A stretch of DNA of 64,000 nucleotides, taken from the NCBI RefSeq assembly GCF_003949795.1, contig NZ_RPRY01000002.1:1-64000 (forward strand), written 5' to 3'. The position numbers were made by a program, and so were the translations under genes. Of this stretch, positions 51,363-58,977 are shown in pieces; the stretch's first letter is position 1; every line of letters starts with the position of its first letter. Under the pieces are notes generated by a model. The model saw only the letters and a program-made list of their open reading frames with translations, was not told the origin of the DNA and ran no database searches. Source of the stretch: Streptomyces sp. WAC06614. GTDB taxonomy: Bacteria; Actinomycetota; Actinomycetes; Streptomycetales; Streptomycetaceae.

Positions 51363-51538
51363 ATGTCTTCCCCTCCCGTGCCGTTGGTGCGAAGTCCCCG
51401 GGCCAGCAGCCCGAGGTACTTCAGCTGGAAGGCCCGGTTGCACGACCGGCATTCCCAGGCGCCGTGGCCCTGCTCGTGGGGGAACAGGTCCTCGTCGCCG
51501 CAGTAGGGGCAGTAGAAGGGGGCGGCGCGCTCGCTCAC
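51359..51538 (-). CDS. 59-aa zinc-ribbon protein between cysI and cysH
   Basis: A 59-aa protein with two CxxC pairs: FYCPYCGDEDLF and WECRSCNRAF, a zinc ribbon or small iron-binding fold. It starts with GTG 51538 overlapping the cysI stop by 4 nt and its TGA overlaps the cysH ATG by 4 nt, so it is translated between them. The same small gene occurs in this position in other Streptomyces sulfur operons as I recall. A role as an electron carrier or assembly factor for CysH/CysI is inference. Confidence 0.88.
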   Translation of the reverse strand: MSERAAPFYCPYCGDEDLFPHEQGHGAWECRSCNRAFQLKYLGLLARGLRTNGTGGEDI

Positions 51539-53238
51539 GACAGCGCCTCGTCACTGGCGCGGCCGACCCAGGCCGCGAACCGCTCGCCGTCCTCGCGCTC
51601 CGCCTCGAAGCGCTTGACGACGCGCTCGACGTAGTCGGGGAGTCCGTCCTTGGTGACCTTCAGGCCGCGGACCTTGCGGCCGAACCCGGCCTGGAGGCCG
51701 AGGGCGCCGCCGAGGTGGACCTGGTAGCCCTCCACCTGGTTGCCCTCGTCGTCCAGGACCAGCTGGCCCTTGAGACCGATGTCCGCCACCTGGATACGGG
51801 CGCACGCGTTCGGGCAGCCGTTGATGTTGATGGTCAGCGGCTCGTCGAAGTCGGGCAGCCGGCGCTCCAGCTCCTCGATGAGGGTCTGGCCGCGCTGCTT
51901 GGTCTCGACGATCGCCAGCTTGCAGAACTCGATGCCGGTGCAGGCCATCGTGCCGCGCCGGAACGGCGAGGGGGTGACCCGCAGGTCCAGCGCCTCCAGG
52001 GCGGCGACCGCGGAGTCGACCCGGGCCTCCTCGATGTCCAGCAGGATCATCTTCTGGTCGGCGGTGGTGCGCAGCCGGCCGGAGCCGTGCTGCTCCGCCA
52101 CGTCTGCGATCTTGTTCAGGATCGTCCCGTCCACCCGGCCCACGCGCGGGGCGAAGCCGATGTAGAAGCGGCCGTCCCGCTGCCGGTGCACGCCCATGTG
52201 GTCGCGCCAGCGGCCGGCGGGCTCCTGCGGCGCGGGGCCGTCGGTGAGCTTGCGCCGGAGGTACTCGTCCTCCAGGACCCGGCGGAACTTCTCGGCGCCC
52301 CAGTCGGCGACGAGGAACTTCAGCCGGGCGCGGGTGCGCAGCCGGCGGTAGCCGTAGTCACGGAAGATCGAGATGACGCCCTCGTAGACGTCCGGGACCT
52401 CCTCCAGCGACACCCAGGTGCCCAGGCGGACGCCGAGCTTGGGGTTCGTGGACAGGCCGCCGCCGACCCAGACGTCGAAGCCCGGGCCGTGCTCGGGGTG
52501 CTCGACGCCGACGAAGGCGATGTCGTTGATCTCGTGCGCCACGTCCAGCAGCGGCGAGCCGGAGATCGCGGACTTGAACTTGCGGGGCAGGTTGGAGAAG
52601 TCCTTGTTGCCCACGATGCGGCGGTAGATCTCGTCGATGGCGGGGGTGCCGTCGATGATCTCGTCCTCGGCGATGCCGGCGACCGGCGAGCCGAGGATGA
52701 CGCGCGGGGTGTCGCCGCAGGCCTCGGTGGTGGACAGGCCGACGGCCTCCAGCCGGCGCCAGATCTCCGGGACGTCCTCGATCCGGATCCAGTGGTACTG
52801 CACGTTCTGCCGGTCGGTGATGTCGGCGGTGCCCCGGGCGAACTCCTCCGAGATCTCGCCGATCACCCGCAGCTGCTGGGTGGTCAGCCGGCCGCCGTCG
52901 ATGCGGACGCGCAGCATGAAGTACTTGTCGTCCAGCTCCTCCGGCTCCAGGACCGCGGTCTTGCCGCCGTCGATCCCGGGCTTGCGCTGGGTGTACAGAC
53001 CCCACCAGCGCATGCGTCCGCGCAGGTCGTTGGGGTCGATCGAGTCGAATCCGGTCTTGGAGTAGATCGTCTCAATGCGTGTCCGCACGTTGAGACCGTC
53101 GTCGTCCTTCTTGAACTGCTCGTTGCCGTTGAGGGGGGTGTGGTGACCGACGGCCCACTGGCCCTCACCGCGGTGACGGCCGGTCTTGCGGCGCGCGGCT
53201 GCGGGAGCGGCAGCGGGCTTCTCGGTGGTCTCGGCCAT
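51535..53238 (-). CDS. cysI: Sulfite reductase (ferredoxin type)
   Basis: A 567-aa siroheme-[4Fe-4S] reductase that takes sulfite to sulfide, using ferredoxin. The cluster ligands are in CTGIEFCK and NGCPNACAR. Two ferrodoxin-like repeats (ADITDRQNVQYHW and GSGRLRTTADQKMILL) are seen. Nitrite reductases share this architecture, but the cys neighbours and the leader peptide support sulfite. ATG 53238 is preceded by GAAGGAC. It is the first enzyme gene after a 181-nt leader region. Confidence 0.95.
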   Translation of the reverse strand: MAETTEKPAAAPAAARRKTGRHRGEGQWAVGHHTPLNGNEQFKKDDDGLNVRTRIETIYSKTGFDSIDPNDLRGRMRWWGLYTQRKPGIDGGKTAVLEPEELDDKYFMLRVRIDGGRLTTQQLRVIGEISEEFARGTADITDRQNVQYHWIRIEDVPEIWRRLEAVGLSTTEACGDTPRVILGSPVAGIAEDEIIDGTPAIDEIYRRIVGNKDFSNLPRKFKSAISGSPLLDVAHEINDIAFVGVEHPEHGPGFDVWVGGGLSTNPKLGVRLGTWVSLEEVPDVYEGVISIFRDYGYRRLRTRARLKFLVADWGAEKFRRVLEDEYLRRKLTDGPAPQEPAGRWRDHMGVHRQRDGRFYIGFAPRVGRVDGTILNKIADVAEQHGSGRLRTTADQKMILLDIEEARVDSAVAALEALDLRVTPSPFRRGTMACTGIEFCKLAIVETKQRGQTLIEELERRLPDFDEPLTININGCPNACARIQVADIGLKGQLVLDDEGNQVEGYQVHLGGALGLQAGFGRKVRGLKVTKDGLPDYVERVVKRFEAEREDGERFAAWVGRASDEALS

Positions 53239-53265
53239 GGCGGTGTGTCCTTCTTCGGCGAGTAG

Positions 53266-53366
53266 AGGGCAGGGTGGAGGCCTTGCGGACTGCCCTGTCG
53301 GTCTACGTTGACCTGCGGTTTCGCCAGCGGGTGCGGCTCAGCGGATCCACTGCTGTCGGGCAGCGG
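53266..53366 (-). promoter_or_regulatory. Hairpins in the leader between leader peptide and cysI
   Basis: Two hairpins lie in the untranslated region: AGGGCAG/CTGCCCT (53266-53272 with 53290-53296), starting 28 nt before the cysI ATG, and CCACTGC/GCAGCGG (53347-53353 with 53360-53366, one mismatch). They are well placed to respond to ribosome progress through the leader peptide. Alternative pairings were not computed. Confidence 0.4.
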
Positions 53367-53419
53367 ACCGGCGCGGTGTCAGGGGGTGCAAGGGTGTCGA
53401 CGGCGGTTGGCTGGATCTG

Positions 53420-53503
53420 TCAGCTCGCCGGACAGATGGCGCTGGACATGCGGCCGAGGTCGACGTGACGTCGACTCACCAAGGCGATTCCAGCTCCATT
53501 CAT
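53420..53503 (-). CDS. 27-aa cysteine leader peptide
   Basis: A 27-codon frame opens at ATG 53503 and ends at 53420, 181 nt before cysI. It ends with SRRHVDLGRMSSAICPAS; the HVDLxRxxSAIC pattern is the hallmark of the actinobacterial putative leader peptides found ahead of sulfur and cysteine genes. A single Cys codon lies four codons before the stop, where ribosome stalling in cysteine shortage could alter the downstream RNA fold. The reading frame is too short for most gene finders. Confidence 0.85.
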   Translation of the reverse strand: MNGAGIALVSRRHVDLGRMSSAICPAS

Positions 53504-53542
53504 GGCGGAAGCGTGTCATGGGCCTCTTGGAGGAGTCCACTA

Positions 53543-53561
53543 CTGTCCATGATGTGGACAG
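53543..53561. promoter_or_regulatory. Operator-like inverted repeat upstream of the sulfur operon
   Basis: CTGTCCA (53543-53549) and TGGACAG (53555-53561) form a perfect 7-bp inverted repeat with a 5-nt spacer, 40 nt upstream of the leader peptide start. An overlapping GTCCAC/GTGGAC pair (53536-53541, 53554-53559) extends the dyad. It is a likely site for a repressor or activator of the operon; the protein is unknown. Confidence 0.5.
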
Positions 53562-53688
53562 AACCGTCCCGAATAGCGGACTGATGTGGCCCGGGTCACC
53601 CTGCGAAGGAGAGGCGCATGTCCGAAAAGCCGGGTGCCGCGCGCCCGGGCGGTCGCGCGGCACCGGTGAAGGGTGGGGCGGGCGGGGC

Positions 53689-54258
53689 CTAGGCGCCCGG
53701 CCACGGTCCCGGGGTGGGGGTGTCGGCCTTCTCCTCGGTCTCCGTCCGGAAGACCGTGAAGCCGCGCTTGAGATAGTTGTCCATCGCCGTCGGCCCGTCC
53801 TGGCTGCACGTGTGCAGCCACACCCGGGTCGTCGCCGCCCGGCCCGGCCAGCGGTCCGCCAGGTCCCAGGCCCGCGCCGTACCCACCGTCAGCAGGTGAC
53901 CGCCGATCCGGCGGCCCCGGAAGTCCGGCAGCAGCCCGAAGTAGAGGATCTCCACCACCCCGTCGTCCTGCGGGTCCAGCTCCACGTACCCGGCCGGGGT
54001 ACCCCGGTCGTACGCCACCCACGTCTCCACGCCCGGCCGCTCCAGGTGCGCCGCCCACTCGGCACGCGTGAGCGCCAGCCGGTCCGTCCAGTGGATGTCC
54101 CCGCCCACCGAGGCGTACAGGAACCGGCTGAACTCCGGCGAGGGCACCTCGGCCCGCTCGATACGGATCTCCGGCCCCGGCACGGTCGCGGGGACCAGCT
54201 CGGCCGGCGAGTCCATGGCCAGGGACCAGGTCGTCAAGGTGATGGTGCTGTCGCTCAT
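53689..54258 (-). CDS. GNAT-family N-acetyltransferase
   Basis: A 189-aa GNAT protein. The acetyl-CoA-binding block is GLLPDFRGRRIGGHLLTVGTARAWDLA (RRIGGH as the Q/RxxGxG/A loop), preceded by GYVELDPQDDGVVEILYFGL. ATG 54258 lies 5 nt after the stop of the GAF regulator gene on the same strand, so both are probably co-transcribed. The acceptor is unknown. Between its stop (53689) and the sulfur-operon promoter there is nothing else that I can support. Confidence 0.88.
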   Translation of the reverse strand: MSDSTITLTTWSLAMDSPAELVPATVPGPEIRIERAEVPSPEFSRFLYASVGGDIHWTDRLALTRAEWAAHLERPGVETWVAYDRGTPAGYVELDPQDDGVVEILYFGLLPDFRGRRIGGHLLTVGTARAWDLADRWPGRAATTRVWLHTCSQDGPTAMDNYLKRGFTVFRTETEEKADTPTPGPWPGA

Positions 54259-54263
54259 GCCGT

Positions 54264-55565
54264 TCAGGGAACCACGCCCGCCCCCGGCCGGCCCAGGCGG
54301 GCCCTGATCACACTCGGCGCCGTCGAGTGCGGCAGCAGCGTCAGCGGGTCCGCCGGACGCAGCACCTCGACCTCGACGTCGTCCGCGAACCGGTACGGCC
54401 GGTGGGCCAGCACCCCCGCCAGGGTCCGCCGCACCCGGGAGAGCTCCGCCCGCACCGTCACCGTCCGCGTCGGATCGCCGAACAGCTCTTCGGCCAGCTC
54501 CGCGGCCGACCGCCCCCGCGGGCTCTCCGCCAGCAGGAACAGCAGCTCCGCGTGGCGCGGGCTCAGCTCCTGCGACCAGCTCCCGCCCGCCCCGCACACC
54601 GTCGCCGACCAGTCCCGCGGCCGGCGCACGTCCAGCACCACCCGGCCGGCCCCCGCCGGCTCCTGCTCCCGGTCCAGCCGCAGCAGCCAGCCCCCCGGCA
54701 GCGGCTCGGCCGTGCACTCGCCCAGCGGATGGATCCACACCCGGCCCGGCCCGAAGCCCTTCGGCAGCGGCACCCGGTCCGCCGGGGCCAACCCGGTGGC
54801 CGCCGCCGTCCAGCCGTGCGCGTCCACGGCCAGCGCCCGGCCACCCAGCCGGGCCAGCACCGGCGCCGACACCGCCCGCAGCCGCTCCAGCGACTCCAGG
54901 TGCCGGATCCGCAGCTCCCGCTCGGCGAGCTTGGCCACCGCGTTCACCCAGGCCGGCGTCGCCGGGTGCATCGTGGCCAGCGGCCCGCTGACGTCCACCA
55001 CCCCCAGCAGCGACCCGTCGCGCGGGTCGTGCACGGGCGCCCCCGTGCACGTCCACTCGTGGTGGCTGGAGACGAAGTGCTCCGCCGAGAACACCTGCAC
55101 CGGACGCCGGGCCACCAGCGCGGTCCCCACCCCGTTGGTGCCGACCACCGCTTCGCCCCAGTCCGCGCCCACCGAGAACCCCAGCCGGTCGGCCTTGCGC
55201 AGGATCGGCGGGGCCCCCTCCCGCCACAGCAGCCGGCCGTCCGGATCCGCCACCACCATGATGTGCAGGGCCCCGTCCAGACTCGGCAGCAGCCCCTCGC
55301 GCAGCACCGGCAGCACCTGCCGCAACGGCGACAGGTGCCGCCGCTCCTCGGTCTCCGCCGCCGACAGCACCCGCGCCCGGGCGTCCCGGTCCGGGTGCAC
55401 CCCGCCCGCCAGCATCCGCCGCCAGGACTCGGCGATCTCCGGGCGCGGCCGGGCCGGCGGCCGGGTCCCCGCCAGCGCCGCCGCCCGAACGCCCTGCAGC
55501 AGGCGCATCGCGTCACGCGCGTCCATGGCCGACAGACGAGCCAGATCGACAGCGGTGTGGGACAC
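54264..55565 (-). CDS. GAF-domain transcriptional regulator
   Basis: A 433-aa regulator. An N-terminal helical part (ESWRRMLAGGVHPD) and a GAF sensor region (residues about 90-230, with SVGADWGEAVVGTNGVGTAL and HHEWTCTGAPVHDP) resemble the AcoR/aldehyde-responsive group, but there is no sigma-54 ATPase module. The C-terminus has a winged-helix segment (LSPRHAELLFLLAESPRGRSAAELAEELFGD). GTG 55565 has GGGGGAGGA upstream. It lies downstream of an acyl-CoA dehydrogenase gene past a strong terminator. Confidence 0.85.
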   Translation of the reverse strand: MSHTAVDLARLSAMDARDAMRLLQGVRAAALAGTRPPARPRPEIAESWRRMLAGGVHPDRDARARVLSAAETEERRHLSPLRQVLPVLREGLLPSLDGALHIMVVADPDGRLLWREGAPPILRKADRLGFSVGADWGEAVVGTNGVGTALVARRPVQVFSAEHFVSSHHEWTCTGAPVHDPRDGSLLGVVDVSGPLATMHPATPAWVNAVAKLAERELRIRHLESLERLRAVSAPVLARLGGRALAVDAHGWTAAATGLAPADRVPLPKGFGPGRVWIHPLGECTAEPLPGGWLLRLDREQEPAGAGRVVLDVRRPRDWSATVCGAGGSWSQELSPRHAELLFLLAESPRGRSAAELAEELFGDPTRTVTVRAELSRVRRTLAGVLAHRPYRFADDVEVEVLRPADPLTLLPHSTAPSVIRARLGRPGAGVVP

Positions 55566-55702
55566 CCGGATCCTCCCCCGGTGCGGCGTACGTACGAGGC
55601 GTGGCGATGCAACCGTACGCAACTCTCGCCACCCCTCGGTCGCCCGACCGAAACTGTGCCGACGCCGCCCCGCGGCGTCACAGCTCCTCCTCGGGGGCTT
55701 TC

Positions 55703-55746
55703 GGGGCGGGGGTGGCGCCGAGTCGGCGCGGCGCCACTCCCGCCCC
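55703..55746. terminator. 17-bp hairpin after the acyl-CoA dehydrogenase gene
   Basis: GGGGCGGGGGTGGCGCC (55703-55719) pairs with GGCGCCACTCCCGCCCC (55730-55746), 17 bp with one G-T pair and a 10-nt loop. It lies 49 nt past the stop of the reverse-strand dehydrogenase gene and upstream of the GAF regulator. Confidence 0.8.
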
Positions 55747-55794
55747 AACAGGTGAACGGGCCCGGATCCGGGGGCGCGGGGGGTTGGGGACCCC

Positions 55795-57462
55795 CTATCC
55801 CTCGATCCGCGCCCGTGCCACGATCGACTCCAGGTCCAGGCTGTGCGGGAGCGTGCCGAAGGCCGCACCCCAGTCACCGCCCAGCCGCGACGCACAGAAC
55901 GCGTCCGCGACCTCGGCCGGCGCGAACCGCACCAGCAGCGAACCCTGGAGCACCAGCGCCATCCGCTCCACCACCCGCCGGGCGCGCGCCTCGATGCCCT
56001 CCAGGTCCGCCAGCTCCGTCAGCAGGTCCTTGACCGCCGCGTCGAGCCGGTGGTCCGCGCCGCGCGCCAGCCCCACCTCCGTCAGGAACGCGTTCAGCGC
56101 CTGCGGCTCCCGCTGCAACGCCCGCAGCACGTCCAGGGCCTGGACATTGCCCGAGCCCTCCCAGATCGAGTTCAGCGGGGACTCGCGCAACAGCCGCGGC
56201 AGCCCCGACTCCTCCACGTACCCGTTGCCGCCCAGGCACTCCAGCGCCTCCGCCACCGTCGGCGTACAGCGCTTGGTCACCCAGTACTTGGCCGCCGGCA
56301 CCGCGATCCGCAGGAACGCCTGCTCCCGGGCGTCGCCCGACTCCTGGACGGCGTCCTGGGCGGCCGCCAGCCGCAGCATCAGCGTGGTCGCCGCCTCCGT
56401 CTCCAGCGCCAGGTCGGCCAGGACGTTGCGCATCAGCGGCTGCTCGATCAGCCGGGCCCCGAACGCCGAGCGGTACGCGGTGTGGTGCAGCGCCTGGGTC
56501 ACCGCCTGGCGCATCACCGCCGCCGAACCGATCACGCAGTCCAGCCGGGTGGCCGCCACCATCTCGATGATGGTGCGCACCCCGCGCCCCTCCTCACCGA
56601 CCCGGCGGGCCCAGGTCCCGTCGAACTCCACCTCGCCGGAGGCGTTCGACCTGTTGCCCAGCTTGTCCTTCAGCCGCTGGATCGCGAAGACGTTCCGGGT
56701 ACCGTCCGGCAGCACCCGGGGCACCAGGAAGCAGGTCAGCCGGTCCTCCCCGCCGGCCGATGCCTGCGCCAGCACCAGGAACCCGTCCGACATCGGCGCC
56801 GAGCAGAACCACTTGTGCCCGGTCAGCAGGTACTCGCCCGGGGCGTCCAGCGGCACCGCCCGGGTCCGGTTGGCCCGTACGTCGCTGCCGCCCTGCTTCT
56901 CGGTCATCCCCATGCCGAAGATCACCCCGGCCTTGTCCGCGGCCGGCCGCAGCCCCTGCTCGTACACGTGCGAGGTCAGCCGCGGCTCCCACTCGGCCGC
57001 CAGCTCCGGGTCGGCGCGCAGCGCGGGGACGGCCGCGTGCGTCATCGACACCGGGCAGCCGTGACCGGCCTCGGCCTGCGACCACACGAAGAACCCGGCG
57101 GCCCGCCGCAGGTGCCCGGCCGGACGCCCCCAGGCGTCGGTCAGCCCCGAGGTCACCGCGTGCCCGAGCAGCCGGTGCCAGGCCGGGTGGAACTCGACCT
57201 CGTCGATCCGGTTCCCGCACCGGTCGTGGGTGCGCAGCACCGGCGGGTTCTCGTTGGCCAGCCGGCCCCATTCCTGGGCCTGCGCGGACCCGGCCGCCCG
57301 GCCGAGGCCGGAGAGCTCGGCGCGTACCTCGTCGAGGAGCGGGGAACCGGCCGGTCCGAGGTGCCGTTCGACGCCCTCGACGAGGGCCGGGTCGGCGCCG
57401 TAGACGTCGTGGCCCACGAGCGGCGGGGCCTGGTTGCTGACTGTGTGGGTGGTGGCTGCCAT
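55795..57462 (-). CDS. AidB-like acyl-CoA dehydrogenase family protein
   Basis: A 555-aa flavoprotein of the acyl-CoA dehydrogenase superfamily, longest and most similar in layout to AidB/isovaleryl-CoA-dehydrogenase-like proteins: an N-terminal domain with HPAWHRLL, FVWSQAEAGHGCPVSMTHAAVPAL, then GMGMTEKQGGSDVRAN and HKWFCSAPMSDGFLVLAQ, a helical domain with CLGGNGYVEESGLPRLLRESPLNSIWEGSGNV, and a C-terminal extra domain. E. coli AidB belongs to the alkylation response; the function here is unproved. ATG 57462 is 17 bp from the divergent YihY gene. Confidence 0.88.
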   Translation of the reverse strand: MAATTHTVSNQAPPLVGHDVYGADPALVEGVERHLGPAGSPLLDEVRAELSGLGRAAGSAQAQEWGRLANENPPVLRTHDRCGNRIDEVEFHPAWHRLLGHAVTSGLTDAWGRPAGHLRRAAGFFVWSQAEAGHGCPVSMTHAAVPALRADPELAAEWEPRLTSHVYEQGLRPAADKAGVIFGMGMTEKQGGSDVRANRTRAVPLDAPGEYLLTGHKWFCSAPMSDGFLVLAQASAGGEDRLTCFLVPRVLPDGTRNVFAIQRLKDKLGNRSNASGEVEFDGTWARRVGEEGRGVRTIIEMVAATRLDCVIGSAAVMRQAVTQALHHTAYRSAFGARLIEQPLMRNVLADLALETEAATTLMLRLAAAQDAVQESGDAREQAFLRIAVPAAKYWVTKRCTPTVAEALECLGGNGYVEESGLPRLLRESPLNSIWEGSGNVQALDVLRALQREPQALNAFLTEVGLARGADHRLDAAVKDLLTELADLEGIEARARRVVERMALVLQGSLLVRFAPAEVADAFCASRLGGDWGAAFGTLPHSLDLESIVARARIEG

Positions 57463-57479
57463 GCCGATACGGTAAAGAC

Positions 57480-58610
57480 GTGCAGCCTGCAAATGAAACA
57501 CCCGAGCGGCCCCCGGGCCGGCTCCACCGGGCCCGTGCCCTGTACCGCAACGTGTCCAAGCGCAGGACGGGCTGGCTGCTGCTCAAGGACACGGTCAACT
57601 CGTGCATCGAGTACCGCATCCTCGGGCTCGCGGCGGAAGCCGCGTTCTTCACGCTCCTCTCGCTCCCGCCGCTGTTCCTGGGCCTGCTCGGCCTGCTCGG
57701 CTACGTCGACACCTGGACGAGCACCACCACCGTGGCCAGCATCGAGGAGAACATCCTGCACGCCGTCGGCACGGTCCTGTCCGACCGCGGCGTCAACGAC
57801 ATCGCCAAACCGCTCCTGGACGACGTCACCCGCCGGGGCCGCCCCGACATCATCTCGCTCGGCTTCGCGTTCGCGCTGTGGTCGGGCTCGCGGGCGGTGA
57901 ACGTCTTCATCGACACCATCACCGTGATGTACGGCCTGGACGGCGTCCGCGGCATCGTCAAGACGCGCCTGCTGGCCTTCCTTCTGTACGTGGTCGCGCT
58001 GCTGATCGGTGCGGTGGTGCTGCCGCTGATGGTGGTCGGCCCGGACGCGGTGATCCGGCTGGTGCCGTGGAGCACCGAGGTCATCGCGGTCCTGTACTGG
58101 CCCACGGTCACCCTGCTGTCCATCGTCTTCCTGACGACGCTCTACCACGTGTCCGTGCCGGTGCGTTCACCGTGGATCGAGGACGTGCCCGGGGCGCTGG
58201 TCGCCCTCGCGATGTGGGTGCTGGGCAGCTTCCTGCTGCGGATCTACCTGACGAACACGGTGGAGGGCCCGACGATCTACGGCTCGCTGGCCGCGCCGGT
58301 GGCGGTGCTGCTGTGGATCGGCATCTCCGCGTTCGCGGTGCTGGTCGGAGCCGCCGTGAACGCCGCGATCGACCGGGTCTGGCCGTCGGTGGCGACGGCC
58401 GCGGCCCGCGAGGCCAACGAGCGCGTGCGCGAGGCGGAGGCGGCCCAGCTGGTGGCCCGGGCCGCGGCGTGGCGGGCGCTGGCGGAGGGCGAGTCGGAGG
58501 ACGACGAGGACGCGGGGACTCCGTCGGAGTTCCCGGAACGCTGGTCGAAGTTCCTCCCCCCGGACGACTACACCGCCAGGCTCCGCAAGGAACGCCACCC
58601 GCATCCGTGA
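57480..58610 (+). CDS. YihY/BrkB-family membrane protein
   Basis: A 376-aa integral membrane protein of the YihY/virulence factor BrkB family, with about six helices. The family start EAAFFTLLSLPPLFLGLLGLLGYV and the segment FALWSGSRAVNVFIDTITVMYG are clear, and the C-terminal 60 residues are a cytoplasmic acidic, Ala/Arg-rich tail. GTG 57480 leaves only 17 bp to the divergent dehydrogenase, so promoters must overlap. Transport role uncertain for the family. Confidence 0.9.
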   Translation: MQPANETPERPPGRLHRARALYRNVSKRRTGWLLLKDTVNSCIEYRILGLAAEAAFFTLLSLPPLFLGLLGLLGYVDTWTSTTTVASIEENILHAVGTVLSDRGVNDIAKPLLDDVTRRGRPDIISLGFAFALWSGSRAVNVFIDTITVMYGLDGVRGIVKTRLLAFLLYVVALLIGAVVLPLMVVGPDAVIRLVPWSTEVIAVLYWPTVTLLSIVFLTTLYHVSVPVRSPWIEDVPGALVALAMWVLGSFLLRIYLTNTVEGPTIYGSLAAPVAVLLWIGISAFAVLVGAAVNAAIDRVWPSVATAAAREANERVREAEAAQLVARAAAWRALAEGESEDDEDAGTPSEFPERWSKFLPPDDYTARLRKERHPHP

Positions 58611-58842
58611 GCCGGGCCCGGGCCGGGTGCGCGGACCAGGCCCACCCGGTCGCCGTCAGCTCGGCGTACACCGTGTGCACCCGTGCGGGGGTCCCGCACA
58701 GGAATGCGAGTCCGAGGGGGTCCGGAGCGGCCGGGAAACAAATCGGTGGCGGGCCGGACACCCGGGTGGTTACGGTGAGCCCGTTCACGTCGAGTGACGC
58801 CGAACCCGTGCAATGTGCATGGCACAGGAGGTGAGTCCATTG

Positions 58843-58914
58843 ATGACTGTCGCTGCGCTGGGCGCTGCCCGCTCCCCGAAGACCATCGATCTCGTTCCTG
58901 TGGCCACCGGCTGA
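58843..58914 (+). CDS. Possible 23-aa small peptide upstream of rsgA
   Basis: ATG 58843 is preceded by AGGAGGTGA (58826-58834), the best ribosome site in the area, and opens a 23-codon frame (MTVAALGAARSPKTIDLVPV) ending 63 nt before rsgA. The strong site without any other gene suggests a leader peptide or small protein. The flanks 58611-58842 show no other gene. No family known to me. Confidence 0.45.
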   Translation: MTVAALGAARSPKTIDLVPVATG

Positions 58915-58977
58915 CACTCCGTCTCCTCCCTCGCGCCGTGCGCGCGTTGCCGGGGCCACCCTGGTGAAGGGTTCCCC

